Shown here one piece after another: positions 27,567 to 36,816 of a stretch of 64,000 nucleotides of DNA (the first letter of the stretch is position 1; each line of letters begins with the position of its first letter). Where the stretch lies: assembly GCA_003130815.1 (NCBI GenBank), contig QFDA01000004.1, positions 1-64,000 of the forward strand. The letters are read 5' to 3'. The notes beneath the pieces are model-generated. The model was not told the origin of the DNA and ran no database searches. It saw only the letters and a program-made list of their open reading frames with translations. The DNA comes from Bacteroidetes bacterium SCGC AAA795-G10. GTDB lineage: Bacteria > Bacteroidota > Bacteroidia > Flavobacteriales > Flavobacteriaceae. The position numbers and the translations under genes are program-made.

Positions 27567-29036
27567 ATGAGAAATACTTTAAATTTAACTAAAGCAAAAG
27601 AAATTGTCGCAAATGCGTTAAAAAAATATATAAGCGAAAGTATTTCAACAGAAACCTCTGTTTTAAACCAAAATAAACCTGAACAGATTGCAAAGTCCTT
27701 AAAAGTAAAGCACCTATTTGAAAAGGGTTTTAAGGATGAAAATGACCTAAAAAACTTCGTGTGCAATTATCTTAAAAACACTAATCATTTAAAAAGTTCA
27801 AGATACATGGGACATCAAGTTGCAGTTCCGCATGATTTAGCAGGAATTCCAGATTGGATTCATGGGACTATAAATAATCCTAGCTCACTCTATGAAATGG
27901 GGCCTGCAGGATCTACACTTGAAAGTTTTATGATAAATTGGATGCTTTCTAAAGTAGGTTGGTTTAAAGGAAATGATCTTTATGAATTTGGTAGATTAGC
28001 CAAAAACGGAAGTGGCATACTAACTCATGGTGGATCAATTGCTAATTTAACAGCCTTGTCTACAGCCAGAGCAGCTATCGCACCAGAAGCTTGGGATAAG
28101 GGAAATCCAAATGATTTGGTTGTTATGGGACCAAGTTCTTTACATTATTCAATTTCACGAGCTCTTTCAATTATGGGTATGGGAAAAAAAGCATTTGTTC
28201 CTGTTCCCGTTGACGAAAACGAGAAAATTATTATTTCTGAATTAGAAAAAGTTTTTACTAGTACAAAAAACCAGGGTAATCGAGTTATGGCATTGATTGC
28301 AAATGCCTGTGCCACTTCTACTGGACTTTTTGACCCTATAGATGAAATGGCTAATTTCTGTAGAAAGCATAAAATTTGGTTTCATGTAGATGGTGCGCAT
28401 GGAAGTGTCGCGTTACTTTCAAAAAAACATGATCATAAACTGAATGGCTTAAAAAAAGCAGACTCACTCATTTGGGATGCACATAAAATGTTAAGAGTTC
28501 CTTCTTTATGTACAGCAGTTCTTTTTAAAGATCAAAAAAAAATGTGGAAAAGCTTCCAGCAGAAAGGTAGTTATGTTTTTCATGAAAATGATGTAGTTGG
28601 AATGGATACTATGCCTTTTACAATAGAATGCACAAAATCTGCATTAGGGACTAAACTATTTTGGACATTTGCAATTGAAGGCCAACAAGCTCTTATTAAT
28701 TTTGTAGAGAATAGTTTTAAACAGGCCAAGGATCTGTATGATTTTTTGAAAAATTATGACGGTTTCCACTGTCCATACGTCCCTGAGTCTAACATTCTTT
28801 GCTTTCAATACAAACCAGAAATTATTAATAATCAAGAACAACTTGCAATACGTTATGATTTAATTAACTCAGGAGAATTCTACATTACATCTTGTATATT
28901 TAGGGGAAAAAGATATCTAAGAACAGTTCTTATGAATCCTCTGACTGATGAAAGGGATTTTAAGGCTTTAGCTAGGGCAATAGAAAAAAAAGGTGAATTG
29001 ATCTTAAAAAAAAGAAAGACTAAAATTCTACAATAA
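27567..29036 (+). CDS. PLP-dependent group II amino acid decarboxylase
   Basis: A 489-residue fold-type I PLP enzyme. The active Lys is in WDAHKM at residue 307; HVDGAHGS supplies the Asp that contacts the pyridine ring; SRYMGHQVAVPHDLAG and the Gly/Ser-rich LTHGGSIANLTALSTAR (phosphate cup) are typical of the glutamate / diaminobutyrate / aromatic amino acid decarboxylase group. The substrate is not readable from sequence. It is cytoplasmic. The MscS-type channel gene starts 13 bases after it and may be co-transcribed, as with glutamate decarboxylase-linked osmotic or acid responses elsewhere, but that link is speculative. Confidence 0.88.
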   Translation: MRNTLNLTKAKEIVANALKKYISESISTETSVLNQNKPEQIAKSLKVKHLFEKGFKDENDLKNFVCNYLKNTNHLKSSRYMGHQVAVPHDLAGIPDWIHGTINNPSSLYEMGPAGSTLESFMINWMLSKVGWFKGNDLYEFGRLAKNGSGILTHGGSIANLTALSTARAAIAPEAWDKGNPNDLVVMGPSSLHYSISRALSIMGMGKKAFVPVPVDENEKIIISELEKVFTSTKNQGNRVMALIANACATSTGLFDPIDEMANFCRKHKIWFHVDGAHGSVALLSKKHDHKLNGLKKADSLIWDAHKMLRVPSLCTAVLFKDQKKMWKSFQQKGSYVFHENDVVGMDTMPFTIECTKSALGTKLFWTFAIEGQQALINFVENSFKQAKDLYDFLKNYDGFHCPYVPESNILCFQYKPEIINNQEQLAIRYDLINSGEFYITSCIFRGKRYLRTVLMNPLTDERDFKALARAIEKKGELILKKRKTKILQ

Positions 29037-29049
29037 AGCTTTTTAAAAA

Positions 29050-30306
29050 ATGGATTTCCTAAAGATTGAAAGTTATTTAATAAAATTATTCCAAAGTCAA
29101 GGTCTTTCTGACTTATGGTCAAAAAATTTCACATTATTACTATTGTCTTTTTCAATCTTAGTTTTAGCAACAATTATCTTTCTGATAGCTAAAAAAGTCA
29201 TAATTTTAATTTTTAATAAGCTAGCAAAAAAAACTAAGTCGTCTTTTGATGACTTTCTCATAAAGAACAAAGCGCCTAGATTATTATCCTATATACCTTT
29301 TCTTCTTTTCCTTTATTCAAACATGCCTGGCATTTTTGAGAATTCATATAATGGAGTTTTTGTAGCGACAAGAAATATTATAGAAGCAATTTCAATAATT
29401 GTTTTAATTGCCATTGTGAGGGCTTTATTAAGGGCAATTAGCGATTATCTCAAAACAATTCCCGCACTAAAAGATAAACCACTGGAAAGTTATCTTCAGG
29501 TAGTCATGATATTTCTATGGTTTATCGGAGGTATTTTGATTCTATCAATTTTAACTGGAAAAGATGTTTGGAGTTTTGTAACTGCTCTCGGTGCTCTTTC
29601 AGCAGTTTTGTTATTTGTTTTTAAAGATACCATTTTGGGTTTTGTAGCTAGTGTCCAAATTGCTGTGAATGATACAGTAAGAATTGGTGATTGGATAAGT
29701 ATGCCTGGTAATAATGCCGATGGCGACGTCATATCAATAAGCCTTTCTACCGTTCAAGTACAAAACTTTGATAAAACAATTACATCAATACCAACATACA
29801 AATTAATTTCAGACTCCTTCATAAATTGGAGAGGTATGAATGAGTCCTCAGGCAGAAGAATAAAACGCTCCATATTAATTAAGATTAGCAGTATTCGCTT
29901 TCTAAATAGCAAGGAAGTAGATTCACTTGAAAAAATTGAATTGTTAAAAGATTTAATTACAATAAAGAAAAATGAAATTGAATCGTTTAATAAACAGAAA
30001 AAAATTGATAAAAGTGTCCTTGTAAATGGAAGAAATCTTACGAATTTGGGACTCTTTAGATTTTACGCAGAAAGTTATCTTAACTCACATCCAAATATCA
30101 ACACAGAAATGACAATAATGTGTAGGCAATTGGCTCCGACTACACAAGGTATACCAATTGAAATTTATGCCTTCAGTAATGACAAAATATGGGTAAATTA
30201 TGAAAGAATAACCTCAGATATTTTTGACCATTTGTTAGCGTCTATCTCATATTTTGATTTAGAATGCTTTGAACTTACCTCCACTCTTACAGAAAGGCCT
30301 AGATAA
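29050..30306 (+). CDS. MscS-family mechanosensitive channel, YbdG-like
   Basis: A 418-residue inner-membrane protein with about five N-terminal membrane helices, then the pore helix and MscS beta domain: ALGALSAVLLFVFKDTILGFVASVQIAVNDTVRIGDWISMP. The insertion after GDVISISLSTVQVQNFDKTITSIPTYKLIS, with the SGRRIKRSI segment, resembles YbdG-type channels and not short MscS. It should release solutes on hypo-osmotic shock. It follows the decarboxylase by 13 bases and converges on the BNR protein gene. Confidence 0.9.
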   Translation: MDFLKIESYLIKLFQSQGLSDLWSKNFTLLLLSFSILVLATIIFLIAKKVIILIFNKLAKKTKSSFDDFLIKNKAPRLLSYIPFLLFLYSNMPGIFENSYNGVFVATRNIIEAISIIVLIAIVRALLRAISDYLKTIPALKDKPLESYLQVVMIFLWFIGGILILSILTGKDVWSFVTALGALSAVLLFVFKDTILGFVASVQIAVNDTVRIGDWISMPGNNADGDVISISLSTVQVQNFDKTITSIPTYKLISDSFINWRGMNESSGRRIKRSILIKISSIRFLNSKEVDSLEKIELLKDLITIKKNEIESFNKQKKIDKSVLVNGRNLTNLGLFRFYAESYLNSHPNINTEMTIMCRQLAPTTQGIPIEIYAFSNDKIWVNYERITSDIFDHLLASISYFDLECFELTSTLTERPR

Positions 30307-30321
30307 TATTTATAACATAAA

Positions 30322-33300
30322 TTACCAAGTTGAAAGTTTTGTCGAAATAAATGGAGAGTTTGAGTTTTTTAACTCCTTTTCAATATCAGCCATTAATCCT
30401 TTATTGATCTCATCAACTTGGGCTCTAAGCTTTGCAAGAGATGAGTTAGCCTTATCTAAACTACTTTTATGTAAACCTGTTGGCCCATATGTACTTCTTA
30501 AGCCATTCATTGCATTATAGAAAAAAGTTCGAATGTTTGGTGGGTTCTTTTCACCCATTTCAGCCCTTGAAGGGCTTCCATTAACTTTTATGTCTAAAGC
30601 AAAAATTTCTTTTTGAAGCTGTTTGAGATTTGTTTCAATGTTTCCAGGTAAGGAAGCTGTATTCTTTAGAGCTATAGAGAATGCCTCTGTTTTGCTTTTA
30701 GCACTTGAGAAAATATCTTGAAACTCATTTATTTCACGTGTAAGTTTTCCCATTGATTCTCTAAAAGAATTATATTCCTCGTAAGAAACGCCCTTTAAAA
30801 CGCCTTCTCTTATTGGTACTACGTCAAACTCTACTGGACCATCAAGATGAGTGATTTTGTTATCAACGTTTAAGTGGAGATCAGCAATATATTTTCCGGG
30901 TGTTGCCATTGCACCACCACCATAAATTGAGCCAGAAACGCCACTAGGAGAAACTGAAAATGGATTGAAATGTTGCATATTCCAAGATATTCTGTGACTC
31001 CCCTCTGATGCTGTTTTGGTTATTTTATTAATAATATTTCCCTTAGCATCTTTGATTGTCAATATTACATGCGGTTCAGTCTCAATCTGCTCAGAATCCA
31101 AATTTTCCCAGCCTACAAATGGTATATTAACATTTTTTTTGTTTAATTCCATTTCCTTGATTTCTCTAAGCTCTTTTCTTGATTTATAATCATTTGAAAG
31201 ATGATAAGTAAAAACTGCACCATAGGTAGGGTTTTTAGCGAAATAGTAATCTGATCCCGTGTTTCCAATTATACTTTTTGGTATATACCATTTAGCTGGC
31301 CTAGGTTTAAATAATTTTCCTTTTTTATCGAGATTTGTTTCACTGAACTCGCGTAAGGCGCTGTAATCATCTAACACAAAAAATCCACGACCAAAAGATG
31401 CAGCAACAAGATCGTTTTCACGTTTTTGAATTGTAAGATCACGGAATGAAATTGTTGGTGAACCCTCTAAAATTTGCCAAGAGCTACCACCATTTAAAGA
31501 AGTGTAAATACCATACTCAGTTGCTGCGAAGAGTAAGTTTTCTTTAACCGGATCTTGCACCATTCTCCAAACTAAGGTTCTGTATGGAATATTTCCAGAA
31601 ATTGATTTCCATGTTAAACCTCTATCAGTACTTTTAAATAGATATGGACTGTAATCTCCCTCCTTATGGTTATCTAATGCAACATAAACGGTATTAGCGT
31701 CAAATAAATCAGCTTTAATATCATTTACAAAAGTTCTTGGGGCAAGACCTAAATTAGTAACAGGTATTTTCCTCCAACTTTCTCCTCCATTTTCCGAAAT
31801 TTGTATAAATCCATCATCAGTTCCAGCATAAAGAAGGCCTTCCTGCACTGGAGACTCTGCCAAAGATGTTATAGTGTTATAATTTGACATCGCACCAACA
31901 TCCCACGCGTTGTTCCATCCTTGCTTTCTTCCCATTATAGGGAGTTCAATTCTGTTTTCATTTCGAGTCAAATCTCCCGAAATTGGAATCCAATCGTCTC
32001 CCCTATTTTCTGATTTCCAGACACGATAAGAAGCAAAATACAACCTTGAGGGTTTATGTGGACTTACAAGTATTGGTGCATCCCAATTAAATCTTTCATG
32101 CGGTTCACCCTCACTTGCTTGCGGTTGGATTGAGACTTTTTCACCACTAGTCAAATCAATTCGATACAAACCTCCTTGTTGAGTTTCAGCGTAGACAATA
32201 TTATTATAAACCGGATCTGTTGCTGATTGATGACCATCAGCAAATAGTGTTTTGTACCAATGTTTATTCGCTATACCTTCAATTTCATCAGTAGCAGAAG
32301 GCCCTCCAGCAGATCCATTATCTTGGGTTCCTCCAAAAATATGATAGAAAGGTTTAGCGTTGTTTACAGCAACTTTATAAAATTGGGTAAGAGGTAAATT
32401 TTTGTGGTATTTCCATGTTTCAGCTAAATCAAAGGTTTCATAAATACCTGCGTCGGTTCCAATCATAATATAATTTGGGTCATCATCTCTAAAAACTATC
32501 GCATGATTATCAGAATGTTTATCACGCTCCTTCAATTGTTCAAAGGTTTCCCCTCCATCTTCAGAGGTTAATACTCTTACATTCATTAAATAAAGTCTGT
32601 CGAATTTATGCGGACTTGCATATAATTCTTGGTAGTAATGAGGTCCTGTAGCACCTGACACAGTGTTTGACATTTTTTTCCATGATTCACCTCTATTCTC
32701 CGACCGGTAAACTCCACCTGTAGACCTATCTAATTCAATCGCAGCATATACTACGTCTGGATTTTGAGGAGAAATTGCAAGACCAATTTTACCCATATTT
32801 TTTGTTGGTGAATCATCATCATCTACGACTCCATCATCATTTGAATCAGGGTTATTGGGTAAACCACTCTTTAAAATTGACCAACTTTCTCCTCCATTAT
32901 CAGATCTATAAATTGCTGTCCCAGGACCGCCATCTATTAAAGCTGCAACAGTTCTGTGTCTATCCCAAGTTGCTGCGTATATTACGTCAGGATCTCTCGG
33001 ATCCAACATAATATCAGTAACACCTGTCCATTTGTTGTTTCCAAGTGTTTTTTTCCAAGTTCTACCCCCATCTATTGTTTTGTAAAGACCTCTATCTCCA
33101 CCTTTAGTCCAAAGTGGTCCTTGTGCTGCGACCCAGACAACATTAGAATCATCAGGATGAACAATAATTTCTGAAATATGTTCAGACTTAAAAAGACCCA
33201 TATTTTCCCATGTTTTTCCTCCATTTAGGCTTTTATAAATCCCATCACCATAGCCCACGTGTCTACCTCCAACGTTCTCACCCGTACCAACCCAAATAAT

Positions 33301-33627
33301 ATCAGGATTTATTGGGTCTATCGTTATACAGCCCGTGCTGTATGAAGTTTCATCATCAAAAATAGGTTTCCACGTTGTTCCTGCATTTTCTGTTTTCCAA
33401 ACGCCACCAGATCCCACAGCCACATACCATATATTTTTATTTAAAGGATGTATTTTAATGTCAGCTATTCTTCCTGACAAAAAAGCAGGCCCAACATTTC
33501 TTAATTTAAAAGCATCTAAAGACACTTCTTGGATAGATTTTGATTTTTTTGTCTTACTTTTCTGTCCAAATGTTGTAGATAAAAACAGAAAAAAAATGCA
33601 AATGATAATAGGTAAATTTGGTTTCAT
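30322..33627 (-). CDS. Large secreted BNR/VPS10 (sortilin-like) repeat protein
   Basis: A 1101-residue secreted protein. I chose ATG 33627 (MKPNLPI), which leads into a proper signal peptide ending TTFGQ; an upstream in-frame ATG at 33654 adds nine residues. Many BNR/Asp-box units build one or two beta propellers over residues 40-780: KTENAGTTWK, KSLNGGKTWE, KTIDGGRTWKK, RSDNGGESWS, RSENRGESWK, KSTDRGLTWKS. A calcium-loop-like DSNDDGVVDDDD lies at about 270. The last 300 residues are a fibronectin-like segment and a helical tail. Often annotated as glycosyl hydrolase, but no catalytic residues are apparent. Divergent from the metalloprotease. Confidence 0.85.
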   Translation of the reverse strand: MKPNLPIIICIFFLFLSTTFGQKSKTKKSKSIQEVSLDAFKLRNVGPAFLSGRIADIKIHPLNKNIWYVAVGSGGVWKTENAGTTWKPIFDDETSYSTGCITIDPINPDIIWVGTGENVGGRHVGYGDGIYKSLNGGKTWENMGLFKSEHISEIIVHPDDSNVVWVAAQGPLWTKGGDRGLYKTIDGGRTWKKTLGNNKWTGVTDIMLDPRDPDVIYAATWDRHRTVAALIDGGPGTAIYRSDNGGESWSILKSGLPNNPDSNDDGVVDDDDSPTKNMGKIGLAISPQNPDVVYAAIELDRSTGGVYRSENRGESWKKMSNTVSGATGPHYYQELYASPHKFDRLYLMNVRVLTSEDGGETFEQLKERDKHSDNHAIVFRDDDPNYIMIGTDAGIYETFDLAETWKYHKNLPLTQFYKVAVNNAKPFYHIFGGTQDNGSAGGPSATDEIEGIANKHWYKTLFADGHQSATDPVYNNIVYAETQQGGLYRIDLTSGEKVSIQPQASEGEPHERFNWDAPILVSPHKPSRLYFASYRVWKSENRGDDWIPISGDLTRNENRIELPIMGRKQGWNNAWDVGAMSNYNTITSLAESPVQEGLLYAGTDDGFIQISENGGESWRKIPVTNLGLAPRTFVNDIKADLFDANTVYVALDNHKEGDYSPYLFKSTDRGLTWKSISGNIPYRTLVWRMVQDPVKENLLFAATEYGIYTSLNGGSSWQILEGSPTISFRDLTIQKRENDLVAASFGRGFFVLDDYSALREFSETNLDKKGKLFKPRPAKWYIPKSIIGNTGSDYYFAKNPTYGAVFTYHLSNDYKSRKELREIKEMELNKKNVNIPFVGWENLDSEQIETEPHVILTIKDAKGNIINKITKTASEGSHRISWNMQHFNPFSVSPSGVSGSIYGGGAMATPGKYIADLHLNVDNKITHLDGPVEFDVVPIREGVLKGVSYEEYNSFRESMGKLTREINEFQDIFSSAKSKTEAFSIALKNTASLPGNIETNLKQLQKEIFALDIKVNGSPSRAEMGEKNPPNIRTFFYNAMNGLRSTYGPTGLHKSSLDKANSSLAKLRAQVDEINKGLMADIEKELKNSNSPFISTKLSTW

Positions 33628-33717
33628 AAGTATTTGTTTAAAATAAAAATACATATTAGCTTACTTAAAATCAATCGATTAGATATATTTTTTTCTGATA
33701 ATATATAAGAAAAAGTG

Positions 33718-36075
33718 ATGAAATTTTTTAACTTATTAATAGTAGTTAGTCATCTAAGTTTTTTTATTTCAATGTCACAAGTTGCTGACTCTGGTGAGAA
33801 AAGCTCAAATAAATCTATTGACTCTTTAACTGAAAATTTTAAAAAGTTAACCGGTTTAATCACAGTATATAAAAACAAAGAAGAGGTTTATTTTGAAATA
33901 GATGATAGTTTGCTTACCAGGGATCTATTGATGGTAACTCGTATTGTTAAATCTCCCTCGGATTTTCAGGCATATAAAAATGCGGGCTCTAAAACTAGCG
34001 AACAACTTATTCAATTTATAAAGAAGAAAGAAAAAATTTTATTAATTCAAAAAAGCTATTTAAATATTGCTGATGAAAAAGATCCTATTTCACAAAGTGT
34101 AATAAAAAATAATTTCTCTCCGATTTTAGGCGCATTTCAAATTAAGAATTTAGAGAGAAAAAAATATTTAATTGACGTTAGCAATTATTTTAACAAGGAT
34201 TCTCCGGGATTTAATATTTTGAATTCCTCAGAGAAAAAACAGTATGCAGTTGGAGGAATTGATCCGAAAAGAAGTTTTTTAGATACAATAAAAAGTTATC
34301 CTAAAAATTTAGAGATAAGGCACACACTTACTTTTAAATCTTCAAAACCACCTAGGAATAATTTAACAAATACAATAAGCTTTCAAATAAATCATTCACT
34401 TATTTTATTGCCTGACAAGCCAATGAGTTTAAGATATGCAGATGATAGAATAGGTTGGCTAAACATAGAAAAATACGATTATAGTAGTCAAGAATTAAAG
34501 TCAACCAAAATAAAAATAATTAAAAGATGGCGTTTAGAACCCTCCGATCTTAATGCATATATGCGTGGAGAACTAGTAGAACCTATTAAGCCGATAATAT
34601 TTTATTTAGATAAATCTACACCTTTGAAATGGAGACACTATTTTAAATTGGGAGTTGAAGATTGGAATAGTGTATTCGAAAAAGCTGGTTTTAAAAACGC
34701 TATTGTGGCAAAAGATTCACCAAGCCTTGAAGAAAATGAAGATTTTAGTTTGGAGGATATTCGTTACTCAATAATTCATTATGTTGCTTCAACTACACGA
34801 AATGCAAGGGGATTAAGTATAGTGGATCCAAGATCTGGTGAGATAATTCAAAGTGATGTAATATGGTACCACAACCATCTCAAATCTTATCGAAATAGAT
34901 ATTTACTAGAAACTGGGGCTTCGAATCCAAAAGCAAGGACTTTAGATACAGATGAAAAAGACATAGGTCTTATGATAAGAAGAGTTATTTCTCACGAGGT
35001 CGGCCATGCCCTAGGTTTACCACACAACATGAAATCAAGCTCCGCATATCCGGTAGATTCACTAAGATCAGACAATTTTACTCAAAAAATGGGTATTGCA
35101 CCAACAATAATGGATTACGCAAGGTTCAATTACGTTTCGCAGCCAAGTGATAATAACAAATTGTTCATCAGAAAATTAGGCCCTTATGATGATTATTCTA
35201 TAGAATGGGGGTATAGATTTTTTCCTAAGGAAACTTTAGAAACGGAAAAAGTTTTTTTAAAAGATTTTGTGGATAAAAAGAGTGTGAACCCCATTTTTAT
35301 GTATGGTACAAGTGGTATTGATCCAAATGTACAAACAGAAAATATCGGCGATAATCCAATAAAAGCGAGTAATTACGGAATAAAAAATTTAAAAATTGTT
35401 GCTTCAAAACTAGATGAATGGACAACAAAAGAGGGAAATTCATATAACGACCTAAATGAATTATATAATGAAATGTTATCTGTCTATAAACGATATATTT
35501 TTCATGTTGTTAGAATTATTGGGGGAGTTAATGAAACTCTCCTTTTTAAGGGTCAAAACGGAATACCCTTTATAAATGTCGATTACAATAAACAAATCAG
35601 TGCATTAATTTTTCTTGATAAGAACCTTTGGTCTACACAAAGATGGTTAATGGAGCCTGACTTAATTTCTAAAATAAAACAAGATGGCATTCTAGAAAGA
35701 ATTCAAAATATTCAATACAGCGCCTTAAATAACTTATTAGAGTATTCTAAGTTAAATAGAATGCTATCTACTAGTAATACCCTTAGAGGTAAGGCACTAG
35801 ATCCCAGTGAACTAGTTTATAAACTCTATCTATCATTATATGAAATAAATAAAAAATTAGATAATTCACTTATGGTTCTACAAATTCGTTTTTTAGAGAA
35901 ATTAAATAGCCTAATAGAAGAGACCAAACTTAATCCTAGTTTAAAATCTAGACTTTTAAACATTCAAAATTCAATTTATAAGAATGTAAAGAAATCCATA
36001 AGAACATCAAACTTAAAAAATAAAAATCATTATGAGTATTTAAAAAGGATGATCGAAGTTAAACGACATAAATAG
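33718..36075 (+). CDS. Zinc-dependent metalloprotease, DUF5117/DUF4953 type
   Basis: A 785-residue secreted protein; ATG 33718 is preferred over the adjacent GTG at 33715. The signal peptide spans about 1-20. The zinc site HEVGHALGLPH (about 426-436) followed by NM, with a Met-turn-like PTIMDYARFNY some 35 residues on, places it in the metzincin-like group; the N-terminal 200 residues match the DUF5117/5118 region of Bacteroidota zincins, and the C-terminus matches DUF4953. Substrate is unknown. It is divergent from the BNR protein gene with a 90-base shared promoter gap. Confidence 0.88.
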   Translation: MKFFNLLIVVSHLSFFISMSQVADSGEKSSNKSIDSLTENFKKLTGLITVYKNKEEVYFEIDDSLLTRDLLMVTRIVKSPSDFQAYKNAGSKTSEQLIQFIKKKEKILLIQKSYLNIADEKDPISQSVIKNNFSPILGAFQIKNLERKKYLIDVSNYFNKDSPGFNILNSSEKKQYAVGGIDPKRSFLDTIKSYPKNLEIRHTLTFKSSKPPRNNLTNTISFQINHSLILLPDKPMSLRYADDRIGWLNIEKYDYSSQELKSTKIKIIKRWRLEPSDLNAYMRGELVEPIKPIIFYLDKSTPLKWRHYFKLGVEDWNSVFEKAGFKNAIVAKDSPSLEENEDFSLEDIRYSIIHYVASTTRNARGLSIVDPRSGEIIQSDVIWYHNHLKSYRNRYLLETGASNPKARTLDTDEKDIGLMIRRVISHEVGHALGLPHNMKSSSAYPVDSLRSDNFTQKMGIAPTIMDYARFNYVSQPSDNNKLFIRKLGPYDDYSIEWGYRFFPKETLETEKVFLKDFVDKKSVNPIFMYGTSGIDPNVQTENIGDNPIKASNYGIKNLKIVASKLDEWTTKEGNSYNDLNELYNEMLSVYKRYIFHVVRIIGGVNETLLFKGQNGIPFINVDYNKQISALIFLDKNLWSTQRWLMEPDLISKIKQDGILERIQNIQYSALNNLLEYSKLNRMLSTSNTLRGKALDPSELVYKLYLSLYEINKKLDNSLMVLQIRFLEKLNSLIEETKLNPSLKSRLLNIQNSIYKNVKKSIRTSNLKNKNHYEYLKRMIEVKRHK

Positions 36076-36140
36076 AATTAAAATTATGATTGAATTTTCC
36101 TTAACAATTCCATTTTTTATATTTGATAAAACTTTTAACT

Positions 36141-36557
36141 ATGTCTCTTTCAGAATTGTATACTCAAAAATTTAAATCTAAAAACCGTGATCATTTTGCC
36201 GCTATAGTCAGTCTAGCACTCGCCGATGGAAAGATAACTAAAGAGGAACAAGCTTTTATCAATCGTACTGCTATAAATCTTGAAATAGATGAAGATGAGG
36301 TCAAACATATAATTGAAAATATTGACTCATATAAAATCAATCCTCCTGTTTTAAAACGCGAACGCCTAGAGAGGCTTTATGATCTCTCACGTATGGTCTT
36401 TGCTGATAATATTGCAGATGAAGCAGAAAAAGAGTTAATGCACCGCCTTGTTATTGGATTAGGATTTGAGCAGAATGAGGCAAACTCAATAATAGAAAAG
36501 TCCTTCAAAGAAATTATTAAGGGAAGTGATGAAGATGAATTTATCGCTGCCTTTTAA
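36141..36557 (+). CDS. TerB-family protein
   Basis: A 138-residue all-helical cytoplasmic protein matching the TerB/DjlA-N fold: FAAIVSLALADGKITKEEQAFI, with the acidic ADGKI metal-like loop, and a second half FADNIADEAEKELMHRLVIGLG repeating it. ATG 36141 is chosen because it starts the LSELYTQKF helix; the in-frame TTG six codons earlier is less likely. TerB-type proteins are tied to tellurite resistance or stress signalling, but single flavobacterial copies have no proven role. Its end overlaps the convergent small membrane gene by 17 bases. Confidence 0.85.
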   Translation: MSLSELYTQKFKSKNRDHFAAIVSLALADGKITKEEQAFINRTAINLEIDEDEVKHIIENIDSYKINPPVLKRERLERLYDLSRMVFADNIADEAEKELMHRLVIGLGFEQNEANSIIEKSFKEIIKGSDEDEFIAAF

Positions 36558-36750
36558 TTTCAATTCTAACTATTATCGCTTTACCAACTAAGCATATCCC
36601 TGAATTAAATACCACAAGGGCAAGAGTTCCCAAATAAAACCAATCGAAGTTTTTTTCAATTTTAAATATAATTGCCTCACCTAAGAGCGATAATCCAAAT
36701 CCACATAATAACAAACCTGTTATTGAATAAAAAAGCCATTTAAGTTCCAT
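36541..36750 (-). CDS. Small two-helix membrane protein
   Basis: A 69-residue protein with two hydrophobic helices (about 5-27 and 38-59), separated by an amphipathic KIEKNFDWFY link and ended by a basic tail (RIEIKRQR). No family is recognised. It overlaps the TerB gene by 17 bases tail to tail and starts 66 bases after the CcsBA stop on the same strand, so it could be a trailing gene of that transcript. The regular two-helix pattern and positive-inside tail support a real gene. Confidence 0.6.
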   Translation of the reverse strand: MELKWLFYSITGLLLCGFGLSLLGEAIIFKIEKNFDWFYLGTLALVVFNSGICLVGKAIIVRIEIKRQR

Positions 36751-36816
36751 TTTTTATTTTAAAGTTAGTTTTAATTGAAAACACAAGAAATTTATTTAAA
36801 ACTAAATACCTGAATA

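Noticed and set aside
33335-33646. A 103-codon plus-strand frame opposite the start of the BNR protein
   Set aside because: It is antisense to conserved BNR repeats and ends in the reverse of the signal peptide region.
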